In this document: one piece after another, positions 8,177 to 14,997 of the stretch
How the letters are laid out: every line of letters starts with the position of its first letter
Position numbering within the stretch: position 1 is the first letter of the stretch
Assembly: GCA_015067375.1 (NCBI GenBank)
Contig: SVMQ01000006.1
Span: 1 to 22,523, forward strand
Length of the DNA stretch: 22,523 nucleotides
Direction: 5' to 3'
DNA from: Oscillospiraceae bacterium
GTDB lineage: Bacteria; Bacillota; Clostridia; Oscillospirales; Ruminococcaceae
Notes under the pieces: generated by a model
The model's input: only the letters and a program-made list of their open reading frames with translations
Databases searched by the model: none
What the model was told of the DNA's origin: nothing
Translations under genes and position numbers: made by a program

Positions 8177-8932
8177 TTACGCCTTTTTGATCTTTATCTT
8201 GAATCTTTTACCACAGCCTCTTGCAAGCCTGTCGCGAAGCTGCATAGGTGTTCCGCACAGGAACTGGGTCTTGTCGCAGATTATCGTGTCCATGCCCTTT
8301 TTGTTCTCGTCAACAGGGAAGATATAAAAGCTGTGACTGCACTCAAAGGCAAGCGGTATGTTCGCATAAGGGATATGCGTCACTACCGTGCTGCCCTCGT
8401 CCTTTGAAAGAGCAGAGCGTCTTGCAACAGCATTGCCGTCCTCGTCAAGCTCCTGCTCTGAGGGAATACTGCTGCTGACTGAAAGAACGATACCGGTATC
8501 GTTGAATTCCGCGTTGATTATCTTACCGTAGGACTTCTCCAGTGCGTCCGCCTGCTTATTGAAATAGCTGATGCGCATATTGTGCGGAAGCGTTGCGAGG
8601 ATAAGAAAAACGACCGCAAATATAACTACCAGATACCACACATTACGCGGGTCGTCAAAGGTCTTGTCAACAGTACAGAAGATAGCAGCCATCGTCAGCA
8701 GGAATGCCACTGCCGCACCGTAATAACACGCCGTCTGGAGCGGCTTTATACGCATAAGATACAAAAAATCCGACAAAGAACGTATTCGCGCCATGGTACA
8801 TTCAGTTTCGCACACCAGCTTTTCGCTCTTGCCGTTTTCCTTTGACGCGTTCATCTCCGCAAACATACGCGTCAGCTTGGACTCCTTGGATTCGGTTATT
8901 TCCTCTCGGGATTTTATATTCTTCAGATTCAT
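8177..8932 (-). CDS. Two-helix membrane protein, possibly YcxB-like; first gene of the minus-strand run
   Basis: A 251-residue protein. About 65 polar, charged N-terminal residues are followed by two membrane helices (about residues 70-88 and 99-115). A soluble C-terminal domain then includes NAEFNDTGIVLS, HIPYANIPLAFE and FYIFPVD, and the protein ends in a very basic tail (RFKIKIKKA). Two helices plus a domain of the form field-dependent strand, 'I-Y-I' and 'FYIFP' resemble the YcxB-like family, which has no settled function. That assignment is tentative. An AAAGGA site lies eight bases before the ATG. It stands first after the divergent promoter region and 12 bases ahead of nadE, so it is expressed with nadE. 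Confidence 0.6.
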   Translation of the reverse strand: MNLKNIKSREEITESKESKLTRMFAEMNASKENGKSEKLVCETECTMARIRSLSDFLYLMRIKPLQTACYYGAAVAFLLTMAAIFCTVDKTFDDPRNVWYLVVIFAVVFLILATLPHNMRISYFNKQADALEKSYGKIINAEFNDTGIVLSVSSSIPSEQELDEDGNAVARRSALSKDEGSTVVTHIPYANIPLAFECSHSFYIFPVDENKKGMDTIICDKTQFLCGTPMQLRDRLARGCGKRFKIKIKKA

Positions 8933-8992
8933 CGATTAGTTCCTTTCGCTTGAAAACATGGCATACTATCCCATGCTACATACTATGTTTTA

Positions 8993-9021
8993 ATTATATC
9001 ATATACTCTCCTAAAATGCAA
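8993..9021 (-). promoter_or_regulatory. Likely sigma-A promoter of the minus-strand nadE-polA run
   Basis: Read on the minus strand, a perfect TATAAT (8998-8993) lies 17 bases after TTGCAT (9021-9016). The -10 box is perfect, while the -35 keeps only TTG. Transcription would start near 8986, about 55 bases before the first ATG. Confidence 0.6.
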
Positions 9022-9102
9022 CGGGAAAATCGCCGATATCACAACCAACAAATCAATTCAACATCACCGCGTATCATATATTGAAACTGCTGATAAATTA
9101 TT

Positions 9103-9125
9103 ACAAATCGGTAACAAAACGGTTA
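9103..9125 (+). repeat. Tandem 12-base repeat with 11-base period upstream of the promoter
   Basis: ACAAATCGGTAA (9103-9114) and ACAAAACGGTTA (9114-9125) differ at two positions and share the last and first base. Both lie on the same face of the helix, ending about 27 bases before the -35 box. This could be a paired protein-binding site; no regulator is identified. Confidence 0.4.
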
Positions 9126-9152
9126 AGAATTATGACAAAGTTCGCGAAACTG

Positions 9153-9181
9153 TTGACATTTGCACTTATTTAGGGTATATT
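9153..9181 (+). promoter_or_regulatory. Strong sigma-A promoter of the pseudokinase-pheA-ispDF run
   Basis: A perfect TTGACA (9153-9158) is followed after 17 bases by TATATT (9176-9181), and the start point would fall near 9188. This is the best-matching promoter in the window and probably serves the whole plus-strand run, since no clear terminator or long gap occurs before 14950. Confidence 0.85.
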
Positions 9182-9260
9182 GTTAAAGTATAGAATAAAA
9201 TATTATCATGGAGTTACTATACCCCTGCGGCAGTAGCTTCATACGAAAGGTACAACAGAT

Positions 9261-11042
9261 ATGCTTAAAGAAACTTCATTATGCATGGGGTGTATGTGCG
9301 ACAAGACCTACGACGGCCCCTGCAAGCTGTGCGGATACAGTGAGGATGCACCAAGCATTCCCTCCTACCTGCAGCCCAAGACTTACCTTAACGACAGATA
9401 TATCATAGGCAAAGTGATAAGCTACAACGGCGAAGGCGCGATATATGTAGGCTATGACACCGCAACGGGTACGCGCGTGACCATCAAGGAATTCATGCCC
9501 GACACCCTCTGCTCACGCGGACGCGGCGAAGAAACGATAACAGTAAACTCGGATATGATGCCGCTTTACAAGACATATCTCTCAGAGTTTATCGACCTCA
9601 ACAAAACGCTGATGAAATCGCGTGGAATGGCACACCTGCAGATGGTACTGAACATCTTCACGGAAAACAATACCGCGTATGTGGTGTTTGAATACATCAA
9701 CGGAATTCCGCTCAAGACCTACCTCGCAAACTCCTCAGGCGAACTTACCTGGGAGCAGATCAAAGAGCTGTTTCCCCCCGTATTCACTACGCTCAGCCTG
9801 ATGCACGCGGCAGGTATCATCCACCGCGGAATAAGCCTCTCCACCATCTATGTCACTGACAAGCTGGAGCTTAAGCTGACAGGCTTCTCCATATCCGCAG
9901 CACGCACCACCAATACCGAGATAGCGTGCGAGGTGTTTGCAGGCTTTGCTGCTCCTGAGCAGTATACCAATGACATCAACGGAACATGGACGGATGTTTA
10001 CGGCATTGCCGCTGTACTCTACCGCTGTCTTACAGGCTGCAACCCGACCGAGGCGATCGCAAGAGCAGGCAGCCCCATGCCCGAGCCTATGATGATAAAC
10101 CGCAATGTTCCGTCTACCGTGTCAAAGGCGATAATGCGCGGCATGAACCTTTCGACAGAAAACAGGATACGCACCATAACAGAATTTGTGGATAAGCTGT
10201 TCCAGCAGCCAAAGTATGTGGGTATAGACAAAAACGGCAACGCGCCGCTTACCAAAAAGCAGAAGAAGCAGAGAAAAGAACGTGCCAAGACAATAGCTGC
10301 ACTGGTCTTCGCAACACTTTTCCTGATCGCGTTTGCAGCGGTATTTGTATGGGCGACCAAAAATCCCGACCGTGGCGGAACATCCGATGACAGTGCAGAC
10401 GCAAGCTCTGCCACCTCCGCCACCACCACATCAGCTACCACTACAAGCAAAGCCACTGAATCGACCCCCGAAAACTCCGAGCCTGTCACGATACCTGACG
10501 AGCCTGAAGCAAACATCCTGCTCCCTAAGTTTGTGGGTCGTCGTTTTGACAGCGTTTCCGCGACCTATAGCGATAAATTCGTGTTCGTTGCAGAATATGA
10601 ATACCTCTCGCTTGAAATGTGCGAGCAGCTCGACAAGGAGGGCATAAGCACCGAAAGCGGCATTATATTCGAGCAGGACGTTCAGCCCGATACCAAGGTC
10701 GCTGCAGGAATAGAGATCAAGGTAAAAGTAAGCAAGGGCCCGACTCATGTAAAGCTGCCCGACTACAAGGATAAGAATATCGCTGAATATATAAATGAAC
10801 TTAAAAAGCTGAATATCAAGACCAGCCAGAAAAACGAACCTACCAACGATGTTCCTTCGGGTCAGGTGGTACGCTGCAGCAAGGCTCCTGACGACTATGT
10901 CGATGTTCAGAACAGCGAGACCGTAGTGGTATATGTTGCTGTCCCCGTCAAGGAAGAAACAAAGGAATCCGAAACCACTGAACAGGACGACAAAAACGAA
11001 GATACCTCCTCCGCTAACGGCGGCGGAATACCCGTAAACTAA
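9261..11042 (+). CDS. Membrane PASTA-domain protein with a degenerate Ser/Thr kinase domain (predicted pseudokinase)
   Basis: A 593-residue PrkC-like architecture. Domains in order: a cysteine cluster (C8, C11, C13, C21, C24), possibly zinc-binding; a kinase-fold domain (about 45-315); a basic juxtamembrane stretch; one membrane helix (about 344-366); a Ser/Thr-rich linker; and two PASTA-like repeats outside the cell (about 417-492 and 495-562), which in the family bind cell-wall fragments. Lys of the VAIK motif (K76), APEQY (231-235) and TDVYG (D245) are kept. The HRD motif reads HRG (188-190), with no Asn after it, and DFG reads GFS (208-210). The catalytic base and the metal-binding Asp are therefore both missing, so phosphotransfer is unlikely. 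It heads the operon with pheA 18 bases downstream. An AAAGG site precedes the ATG. Confidence 0.88.
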   Translation: MLKETSLCMGCMCDKTYDGPCKLCGYSEDAPSIPSYLQPKTYLNDRYIIGKVISYNGEGAIYVGYDTATGTRVTIKEFMPDTLCSRGRGEETITVNSDMMPLYKTYLSEFIDLNKTLMKSRGMAHLQMVLNIFTENNTAYVVFEYINGIPLKTYLANSSGELTWEQIKELFPPVFTTLSLMHAAGIIHRGISLSTIYVTDKLELKLTGFSISAARTTNTEIACEVFAGFAAPEQYTNDINGTWTDVYGIAAVLYRCLTGCNPTEAIARAGSPMPEPMMINRNVPSTVSKAIMRGMNLSTENRIRTITEFVDKLFQQPKYVGIDKNGNAPLTKKQKKQRKERAKTIAALVFATLFLIAFAAVFVWATKNPDRGGTSDDSADASSATSATTTSATTTSKATESTPENSEPVTIPDEPEANILLPKFVGRRFDSVSATYSDKFVFVAEYEYLSLEMCEQLDKEGISTESGIIFEQDVQPDTKVAAGIEIKVKVSKGPTHVKLPDYKDKNIAEYINELKKLNIKTSQKNEPTNDVPSGQVVRCSKAPDDYVDVQNSETVVVYVAVPVKEETKESETTEQDDKNEDTSSANGGGIPVN

Positions 11043-11060
11043 GGCAAAGGACGAAAAGAA

Positions 11061-12185
11061 ATGGAACTTGATTTAGGCGAGATAAGAAAAGATATAGACA
11101 AGATAGACGTGCAACTGTTAGAGCTGTTCAAGCAGCGTATGCAGCTCACAGGAGATGTAGCACGCTACAAGGCAGCAAACAACATGGTGGTATTCCAGGG
11201 CGACCGCGAAAAGGCTATCTTAGACCGGGTGAAGCAGGATTCTCCCGAAGATCTGAAAAAAAGCGCTGCATTCCTGTTCATGAATATTATGGACATCTCA
11301 AAATGCGCTCAGGCAAGCGATATAACCCCCGATAAGCCTATACCGCACCTCACACTTGTTATGGACAAGCCCTCGGTAGCTGTACAGGGTACAGAGGGCG
11401 CATACGGTCATGCGGCCTACAACAACCTGTTCACTAATGGCAACGCAAGCTTTTATGCAAGCTTTGCAGAGGTGTTTGAGGCGGTGGAAAACGGCGATGT
11501 GGATTACGGAATACTCCCCATCGAAAACAGCACTGCAGGCGAGGTCACTGTGAATATGGAGCTGCTTGAAAAGCACCATGTCTATATCAACCGCACCACT
11601 AAGGTCGAGTGCGCACACGTCCTTGCAGCAAAACACGGAGTCAAGGAAGAGGATATCAAGATACTTTTCGGTCACGAGCAGGCTATACGCCAGTGCGAAA
11701 AATACATAGAAAGCCGCGGCGACCTGACGGTCATCCCCTACCACAACAACGCTTCCGCAGCGCTCATGGTGTCGGAAAATCCAAGCAGCGAGCTTGGCTG
11801 CATCTGCTCAGAGGAATGTGCGGAGATGCACGGTCTTGATATCGTCCACAAGGGCATCGCTACCGACCCGAACAACGCAACGCGCTTCATCTGCATCTCA
11901 AAGCAGCTGGAGGTCTACAGCGGCGCTGAAAATATCGCGGTATCGCTGTCCATACCCAACATCGCAGGTTCGCTGTATCGTATGCTGACCAAGTTCGCGG
12001 TAAACGGCATAAACATGACCAAGATACAGAGTAAACCGCTGCCCGTGGATATCCGTCTGAAGTACCCCGATGACCATATGTTCTATATCGAATTCCCCGG
12101 CAACATCAATGACTCCGCAACAAGAAAGCTGCTGAAGAATTTTGAGACCGAATACAACTATTTCAAGTTCCACGGTAATTTCTGA
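11061..12185 (+). CDS. pheA: Bifunctional chorismate mutase / prephenate dehydratase (P-protein)
   Basis: A 374-residue cytoplasmic enzyme that converts chorismate to prephenate and then to phenylpyruvate for phenylalanine synthesis. The AroQ-type mutase domain (about 1-88) keeps R9, R26, K37, D48, R49 and Q84 at the expected spacing. The dehydratase domain (about 105-285) has GTEGAYGHAA, GILPIENSTAGEV and the Thr-Arg-Phe signature in NATRFICIS. A C-terminal ACT domain (about 295-374) has GSLYRML and NMTKIQSKPL, which matches the phenylalanine-binding ESRP region with changes, so feedback inhibition is likely but may be altered. AAAGGA precedes the ATG. It lies between the pseudokinase gene (18-base gap) and ispD (17-base gap). 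I see no leader peptide or T-box ahead of it. Confidence 0.96.
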   Translation: MELDLGEIRKDIDKIDVQLLELFKQRMQLTGDVARYKAANNMVVFQGDREKAILDRVKQDSPEDLKKSAAFLFMNIMDISKCAQASDITPDKPIPHLTLVMDKPSVAVQGTEGAYGHAAYNNLFTNGNASFYASFAEVFEAVENGDVDYGILPIENSTAGEVTVNMELLEKHHVYINRTTKVECAHVLAAKHGVKEEDIKILFGHEQAIRQCEKYIESRGDLTVIPYHNNASAALMVSENPSSELGCICSEECAEMHGLDIVHKGIATDPNNATRFICISKQLEVYSGAENIAVSLSIPNIAGSLYRMLTKFAVNGINMTKIQSKPLPVDIRLKYPDDHMFYIEFPGNINDSATRKLLKNFETEYNYFKFHGNF

Positions 12186-12202
12186 GGCGCAAAGGAGGTA
12201 AT

Positions 12203-12898
12203 ATGTTCTCCGCAATAATCCTTGCCGCAGGCAGCTCGACCCGTATGGAGGGTACGAATAAGCAGCTTGCAAAGATAGCTGATGTCCCCGTGTTCGTTAT
12301 GAGCGCGCTCAATTTCGATAAATCCGAACAGGTGTCGGAGATCATCATTGCCGCACCCGAGGAGGATATTTCGCGCTATGAAAAGCTCGCAAGAAACTTC
12401 GGCGTGACTAAGCTTAAAGCAGTCGTCGCAGGCGGTGCGACCCGATTTCTGTCAGTCAGCAACGCGCTTGCTCAGGTATCAAAGGAGTGTACGCACATCG
12501 CTATACACGATGGCGCACGCCCACTTATACCCACCACAGAGATAGACAGAGTGCTGACAGACGCTGTAAAATACGACGCTGCTATCGCTGCCGCGCCTGC
12601 CACTGATACGGTAAAGACCATATCCTCAAACGGATTTGTCGAGAACTCTCCGCCGCGCGAAAAGCTGTACTACGCTCAGACCCCACAGGCATTCTCGAAA
12701 AAACTGTATACGGAATGTATACAAAAGCTCGGCACAAAGGCAGAAGCACTCACCGATGACAGCGCACTGATAGAGCAGTGCGGCGGATATGTCCGCATCA
12801 CGGAGATGACCTGCTGCAACATGAAGATAACACGCCCCGATGACCTCGCGGCAGCAAACGCTGTATACCTCAGCAGAAAGGCAGTAAAACGGATATGA
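12203..12898 (+). CDS. ispD: 2-C-methyl-D-erythritol 4-phosphate cytidylyltransferase
   Basis: A 231-residue nucleotidyltransferase of the MEP isoprenoid pathway; it joins CTP and MEP to give CDP-methylerythritol. The CTP-binding start AIILAAGSSTRM is followed by KQL, with the conserved Lys after the loop. HDGARPLI, ATDTVK and YYAQTPQAF are the expected family motifs, and the C-terminal TRPDDLAAA is also typical. An excellent AAAGGAGG site lies four bases before the ATG. The stop overlaps the ispF start in an ATGA junction (12895-12898), the classic ispD-ispF arrangement. Confidence 0.96.
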   Translation: MFSAIILAAGSSTRMEGTNKQLAKIADVPVFVMSALNFDKSEQVSEIIIAAPEEDISRYEKLARNFGVTKLKAVVAGGATRFLSVSNALAQVSKECTHIAIHDGARPLIPTTEIDRVLTDAVKYDAAIAAAPATDTVKTISSNGFVENSPPREKLYYAQTPQAFSKKLYTECIQKLGTKAEALTDDSALIEQCGGYVRITEMTCCNMKITRPDDLAAANAVYLSRKAVKRI

Positions 12899-13365
12899 TA
12901 CGGATAGGACACGGCTACGATGTGCATAAGCTCGGCGCTGACAGACGACTGGTGCTGTGCGGCACGGATATCCCCTATGAAAAAGGTCTTGTCGGACACT
13001 CAGACGCGGATGTTGCGGTACACGCACTGATGGACGCAATTCTAGGCGCACTGGCACTCGGCGATATCGGAAAGCTTTTCCCTGATACCGACCCCGCATA
13101 CAAGGGCGCAGACAGTATGGTGCTGCTGATGGACGTTATCCAGCGCATGACAGGCGCAGGCTACAGGCTCGGTAATCTCGATATCACCATCATCGCGGAA
13201 AAGCCGAAGCTTGCTCCCTACATCATGGAGATGCGCGATAATCTTGCCGCTGTATTTGGCTGTGAGCTGTCACAGGTAAGCGTAAAGGCTACCACTGAGG
13301 AGGGCTTAGGTCTTGCAGGTCAGGGCATAGGCGCTCACGCGAATGTACTGCTGATGAAGTGCTGA
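12895..13365 (+). CDS. ispF: 2-C-methyl-D-erythritol 2,4-cyclodiphosphate synthase
   Basis: A 156-residue enzyme that closes the cyclodiphosphate ring of the MEP pathway and works as a homotrimer with zinc at subunit interfaces. The zinc ligands are visible as D9 and H11 (GHGYDVH) and H43 (SDADVAVH). The C-terminal VSVKATTEEGLG and the preceding NLDITIIAEKPK are family signatures. The length is normal (about 155-165). It overlaps ispD by four bases and ends two bases before the next gene's ATG, so it is translated as part of one message. Confidence 0.97.
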   Translation: MIRIGHGYDVHKLGADRRLVLCGTDIPYEKGLVGHSDADVAVHALMDAILGALALGDIGKLFPDTDPAYKGADSMVLLMDVIQRMTGAGYRLGNLDITIIAEKPKLAPYIMEMRDNLAAVFGCELSQVSVKATTEEGLGLAGQGIGAHANVLLMKC

Positions 13366-13366
13366 T

Positions 13367-13807
13367 ATGAGCAAAACCAAAAAGATACTGACAGCGACAG
13401 CAGCGATATTATTATTGCTACCTGTCGTATTGAATATAGTCGTCATGTCTGTAAACGACGCTTATGCTGCCAGAGCCGAAAAAGAGCTGAAACAGCTTCC
13501 GCTGCCTGAGAATACGGTGTATATCGAAAGCTTTTCAAAAGCAGGAAAGCTGTCTGGCAACGGAAACGGTATGCAGTATTACGGCGTTATTCTGATAACC
13601 AGCGAGCTGCCGTTAGAGCAGCTTCGGGAATACTACGGACAGTACGACAACTGCTATGTGTATGAACAGAACACCTCGAGGATAGAAGAGCTTCACGGCT
13701 CGATACGCTTCAACACCGACCCTGTACCCTGCAACGCATACAGAGTGGAGCTGTGGGGCAAAGGTCCGTCGTGGTTGTTCACTGAGCTTGATATAAGAGG
13801 ACACTAA
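13367..13807 (+). CDS. Small anchored or secreted protein of unknown function between ispF and ttcA
   Basis: I do not recognise this 146-residue protein. A basic start (MSKTKKI) leads to one hydrophobic helix (about residues 7-30). It is either an uncleaved anchor or a signal peptide cut after DAYA. The rest is a small soluble domain outside the membrane, with the strand YYGVILITSELPLEQLREYY and two Cys residues (near 102 and 124) that could pair. The ATG lies just one base after the ispF stop, without a strong ribosome site, so translation is probably coupled to ispF. The stop is one base before the ttcA-like gene. No function is proposed. Confidence 0.65.
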   Translation: MSKTKKILTATAAILLLLPVVLNIVVMSVNDAYAARAEKELKQLPLPENTVYIESFSKAGKLSGNGNGMQYYGVILITSELPLEQLREYYGQYDNCYVYEQNTSRIEELHGSIRFNTDPVPCNAYRVELWGKGPSWLFTELDIRGH

Positions 13808-13808
13808 A

Positions 13809-14537
13809 ATGCAAAAGATATTAGGCTATATCCGCCGCGCCTGTCAGGAATTTGACCTGATAGAGGACGGGGACAGGATAGCTGTCGGCGTTTCGGGCGG
13901 CAAGGACAGCCTTGTGCTGCTTGCGGGACTCGCGCATATGCGTCGCTTCTATGAAAAGAAATACGAGATAGTGGCGATAACGCTTGACCCGCGCTTTGGA
14001 AATGAGGACGGTGACTACTCCGCCGTTGAGCATTTATGTGAACAGCTAGGCGTAGAATTCCACCTGCTGCGCACTGATATCGCTGAGATAGTATTCGATA
14101 TACGCAAGGAGCAGAGTCCCTGCTCGCTGTGCGCCAAGATGCGCCGCGGCGCGCTGCATGACGCTGCAAAGCAATATGGCTGCAACAAGATAGCGCTTGG
14201 CCACAACAACGACGACGCTATCGAAACATTCATGATGAATCTCTTTAAAGAAGGCAGAATAGGCTGCTTTGCGCCGATATCCTATCTCTCGCGCAAAGAT
14301 ATCACCATGATAAGACCATTGGTATTCGCGCCCGAATATGCTGTGGCATCCTGCGCAAGACGCAATAATTTCGAGATAGTCAAGTCGAAATGCCCCGCCG
14401 ACAAAAACACCACACGCCAGACCACCAAAGAAATGCTGGCACGCATGGAGCATGACGACAAGGGCATCAAACAACGTATATTCGGTGCTATGCGCAAGGG
14501 CAATATCGACCGCTGGGGCTACAAGGAGGAGCAATGA
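13809..14537 (+). CDS. ttcA: TtcA-family tRNA 2-thiolation ATPase
   Basis: A 242-residue PP-loop ATPase of the TtcA type. TtcA enzymes bind an iron-sulfur cluster and put sulfur on C2 of cytidine 32 in tRNA, spending ATP. The PP-loop SGGKDS is at 29-34. The cluster cysteines fit the family pattern: C105 and C108 (PCSLCAKMRRG) and C195 (KSKCPAD). GHNNDDAIET (131-140) and the IRPLVFAPE segment also match. At 242 residues it is shorter than the roughly 310-residue enterobacterial enzyme and lacks its long C-terminus, as is common in Firmicutes. Other members of this wide family act at different tRNA positions, so C32 is inferred. It sits one base after the preceding gene and overlaps the next by ATGA. 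Confidence 0.85.
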   Translation: MQKILGYIRRACQEFDLIEDGDRIAVGVSGGKDSLVLLAGLAHMRRFYEKKYEIVAITLDPRFGNEDGDYSAVEHLCEQLGVEFHLLRTDIAEIVFDIRKEQSPCSLCAKMRRGALHDAAKQYGCNKIALGHNNDDAIETFMMNLFKEGRIGCFAPISYLSRKDITMIRPLVFAPEYAVASCARRNNFEIVKSKCPADKNTTRQTTKEMLARMEHDDKGIKQRIFGAMRKGNIDRWGYKEEQ

Positions 14538-14950
14538 GAAAGGCTCTGTATATCCTGCTGCAATGCACATGGGGCATAGCTCAGACGCTTGTAGGTGCAG
14601 CAGTGATGCTCTTCAACCTCGGCAAGCCTCATCGTATGTACCACGGTGCGGTAGTTACAGAATGGGGCTTAGGCGGCAGCGTTTCGCTGGGGATGTTTAT
14701 ATTCCTGTCCAAAAACAAAAGCGCCGACCACAAGAAAAGACTGCTGATGCATGAATACGGGCATACAGTACAATCACTGATGCTTGGGCCGCTGTATCTT
14801 GTCGTGATAGGGCTGCCATCCGTATTATGGGCAGGACTGCCATGCTGCGATCACCTACGCAGAAAAAAACAGATCTCATATTACTCTTTCTACCCTGAGC
14901 GCTGGGCAGACCATCTCGGCGAAAGGATCAAAACTGACAATGACCTATAA
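14534..14950 (+). CDS. Miniature membrane protein with HEYGH zinc-protease motif and ExxAD
   Basis: A 138-residue protein with a hydrophobic N-terminal helix (about 4-28), a second weak hydrophobic stretch (about 46-58) and a third (about 84-103). Between them lies MHEYGH (HExxH at 73-77). After the third comes ERWAD (122-126), which fits the ExxAD motif that supplies the third zinc ligand in gluzincins such as family M48. If both motifs meet, this is a very small membrane-bound metalloprotease; the M48 core is usually twice as long. I infer a zincin-like site but not a substrate. GGAGGAGC precedes the ATG, and the start overlaps the ttcA stop (ATGA), so the two are translated together. It is the last gene of the run. 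Confidence 0.65.
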   Translation: MRKALYILLQCTWGIAQTLVGAAVMLFNLGKPHRMYHGAVVTEWGLGGSVSLGMFIFLSKNKSADHKKRLLMHEYGHTVQSLMLGPLYLVVIGLPSVLWAGLPCCDHLRRKKQISYYSFYPERWADHLGERIKTDNDL

Positions 14951-14985
14951 CAAAAACCGCTTCTTGAAACGAAGCGGTTTTTGTT
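14949..14985. terminator. Bidirectional terminator between the convergent runs
   Basis: A perfect 15-bp stem (14949-14963 with 14971-14985) has a 7-base loop, GC-rich in the middle and A/T-rich at the ends (CCGCTTC with GAAGCGG). The A run on the left and T run on the right make it work on both strands. The left arm includes the last bases of the stop codon of the zincin-like gene. The lipoprotein gene converges from the right and ends 13 bases away. Confidence 0.9.
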
Positions 14986-14997
14986 ATTTATAAGCAA

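Larger units (their letters stand above)
8933..9260. other. Divergent intergenic region between the nadE-polA run and the pseudokinase-pheA run
   Basis: This 328-base AT-rich stretch holds no gene I can support. It carries a promoter for each direction, given separately. It also has an 11-base-period tandem repeat upstream of the rightward promoter (9103-9125) and a composite inverted and direct repeat in the leftward leader (8954-8990). The rightward transcript would start near 9188, leaving a leader of about 70 bases in which I see no known riboswitch. Confidence 0.7.

Noticed and set aside
9208..9408. A small upstream frame overlapping the pseudokinase start, as a leader peptide
   Set aside because: It runs into the kinase gene in another frame, has no ribosome site and no run of regulatory codons such as Phe.
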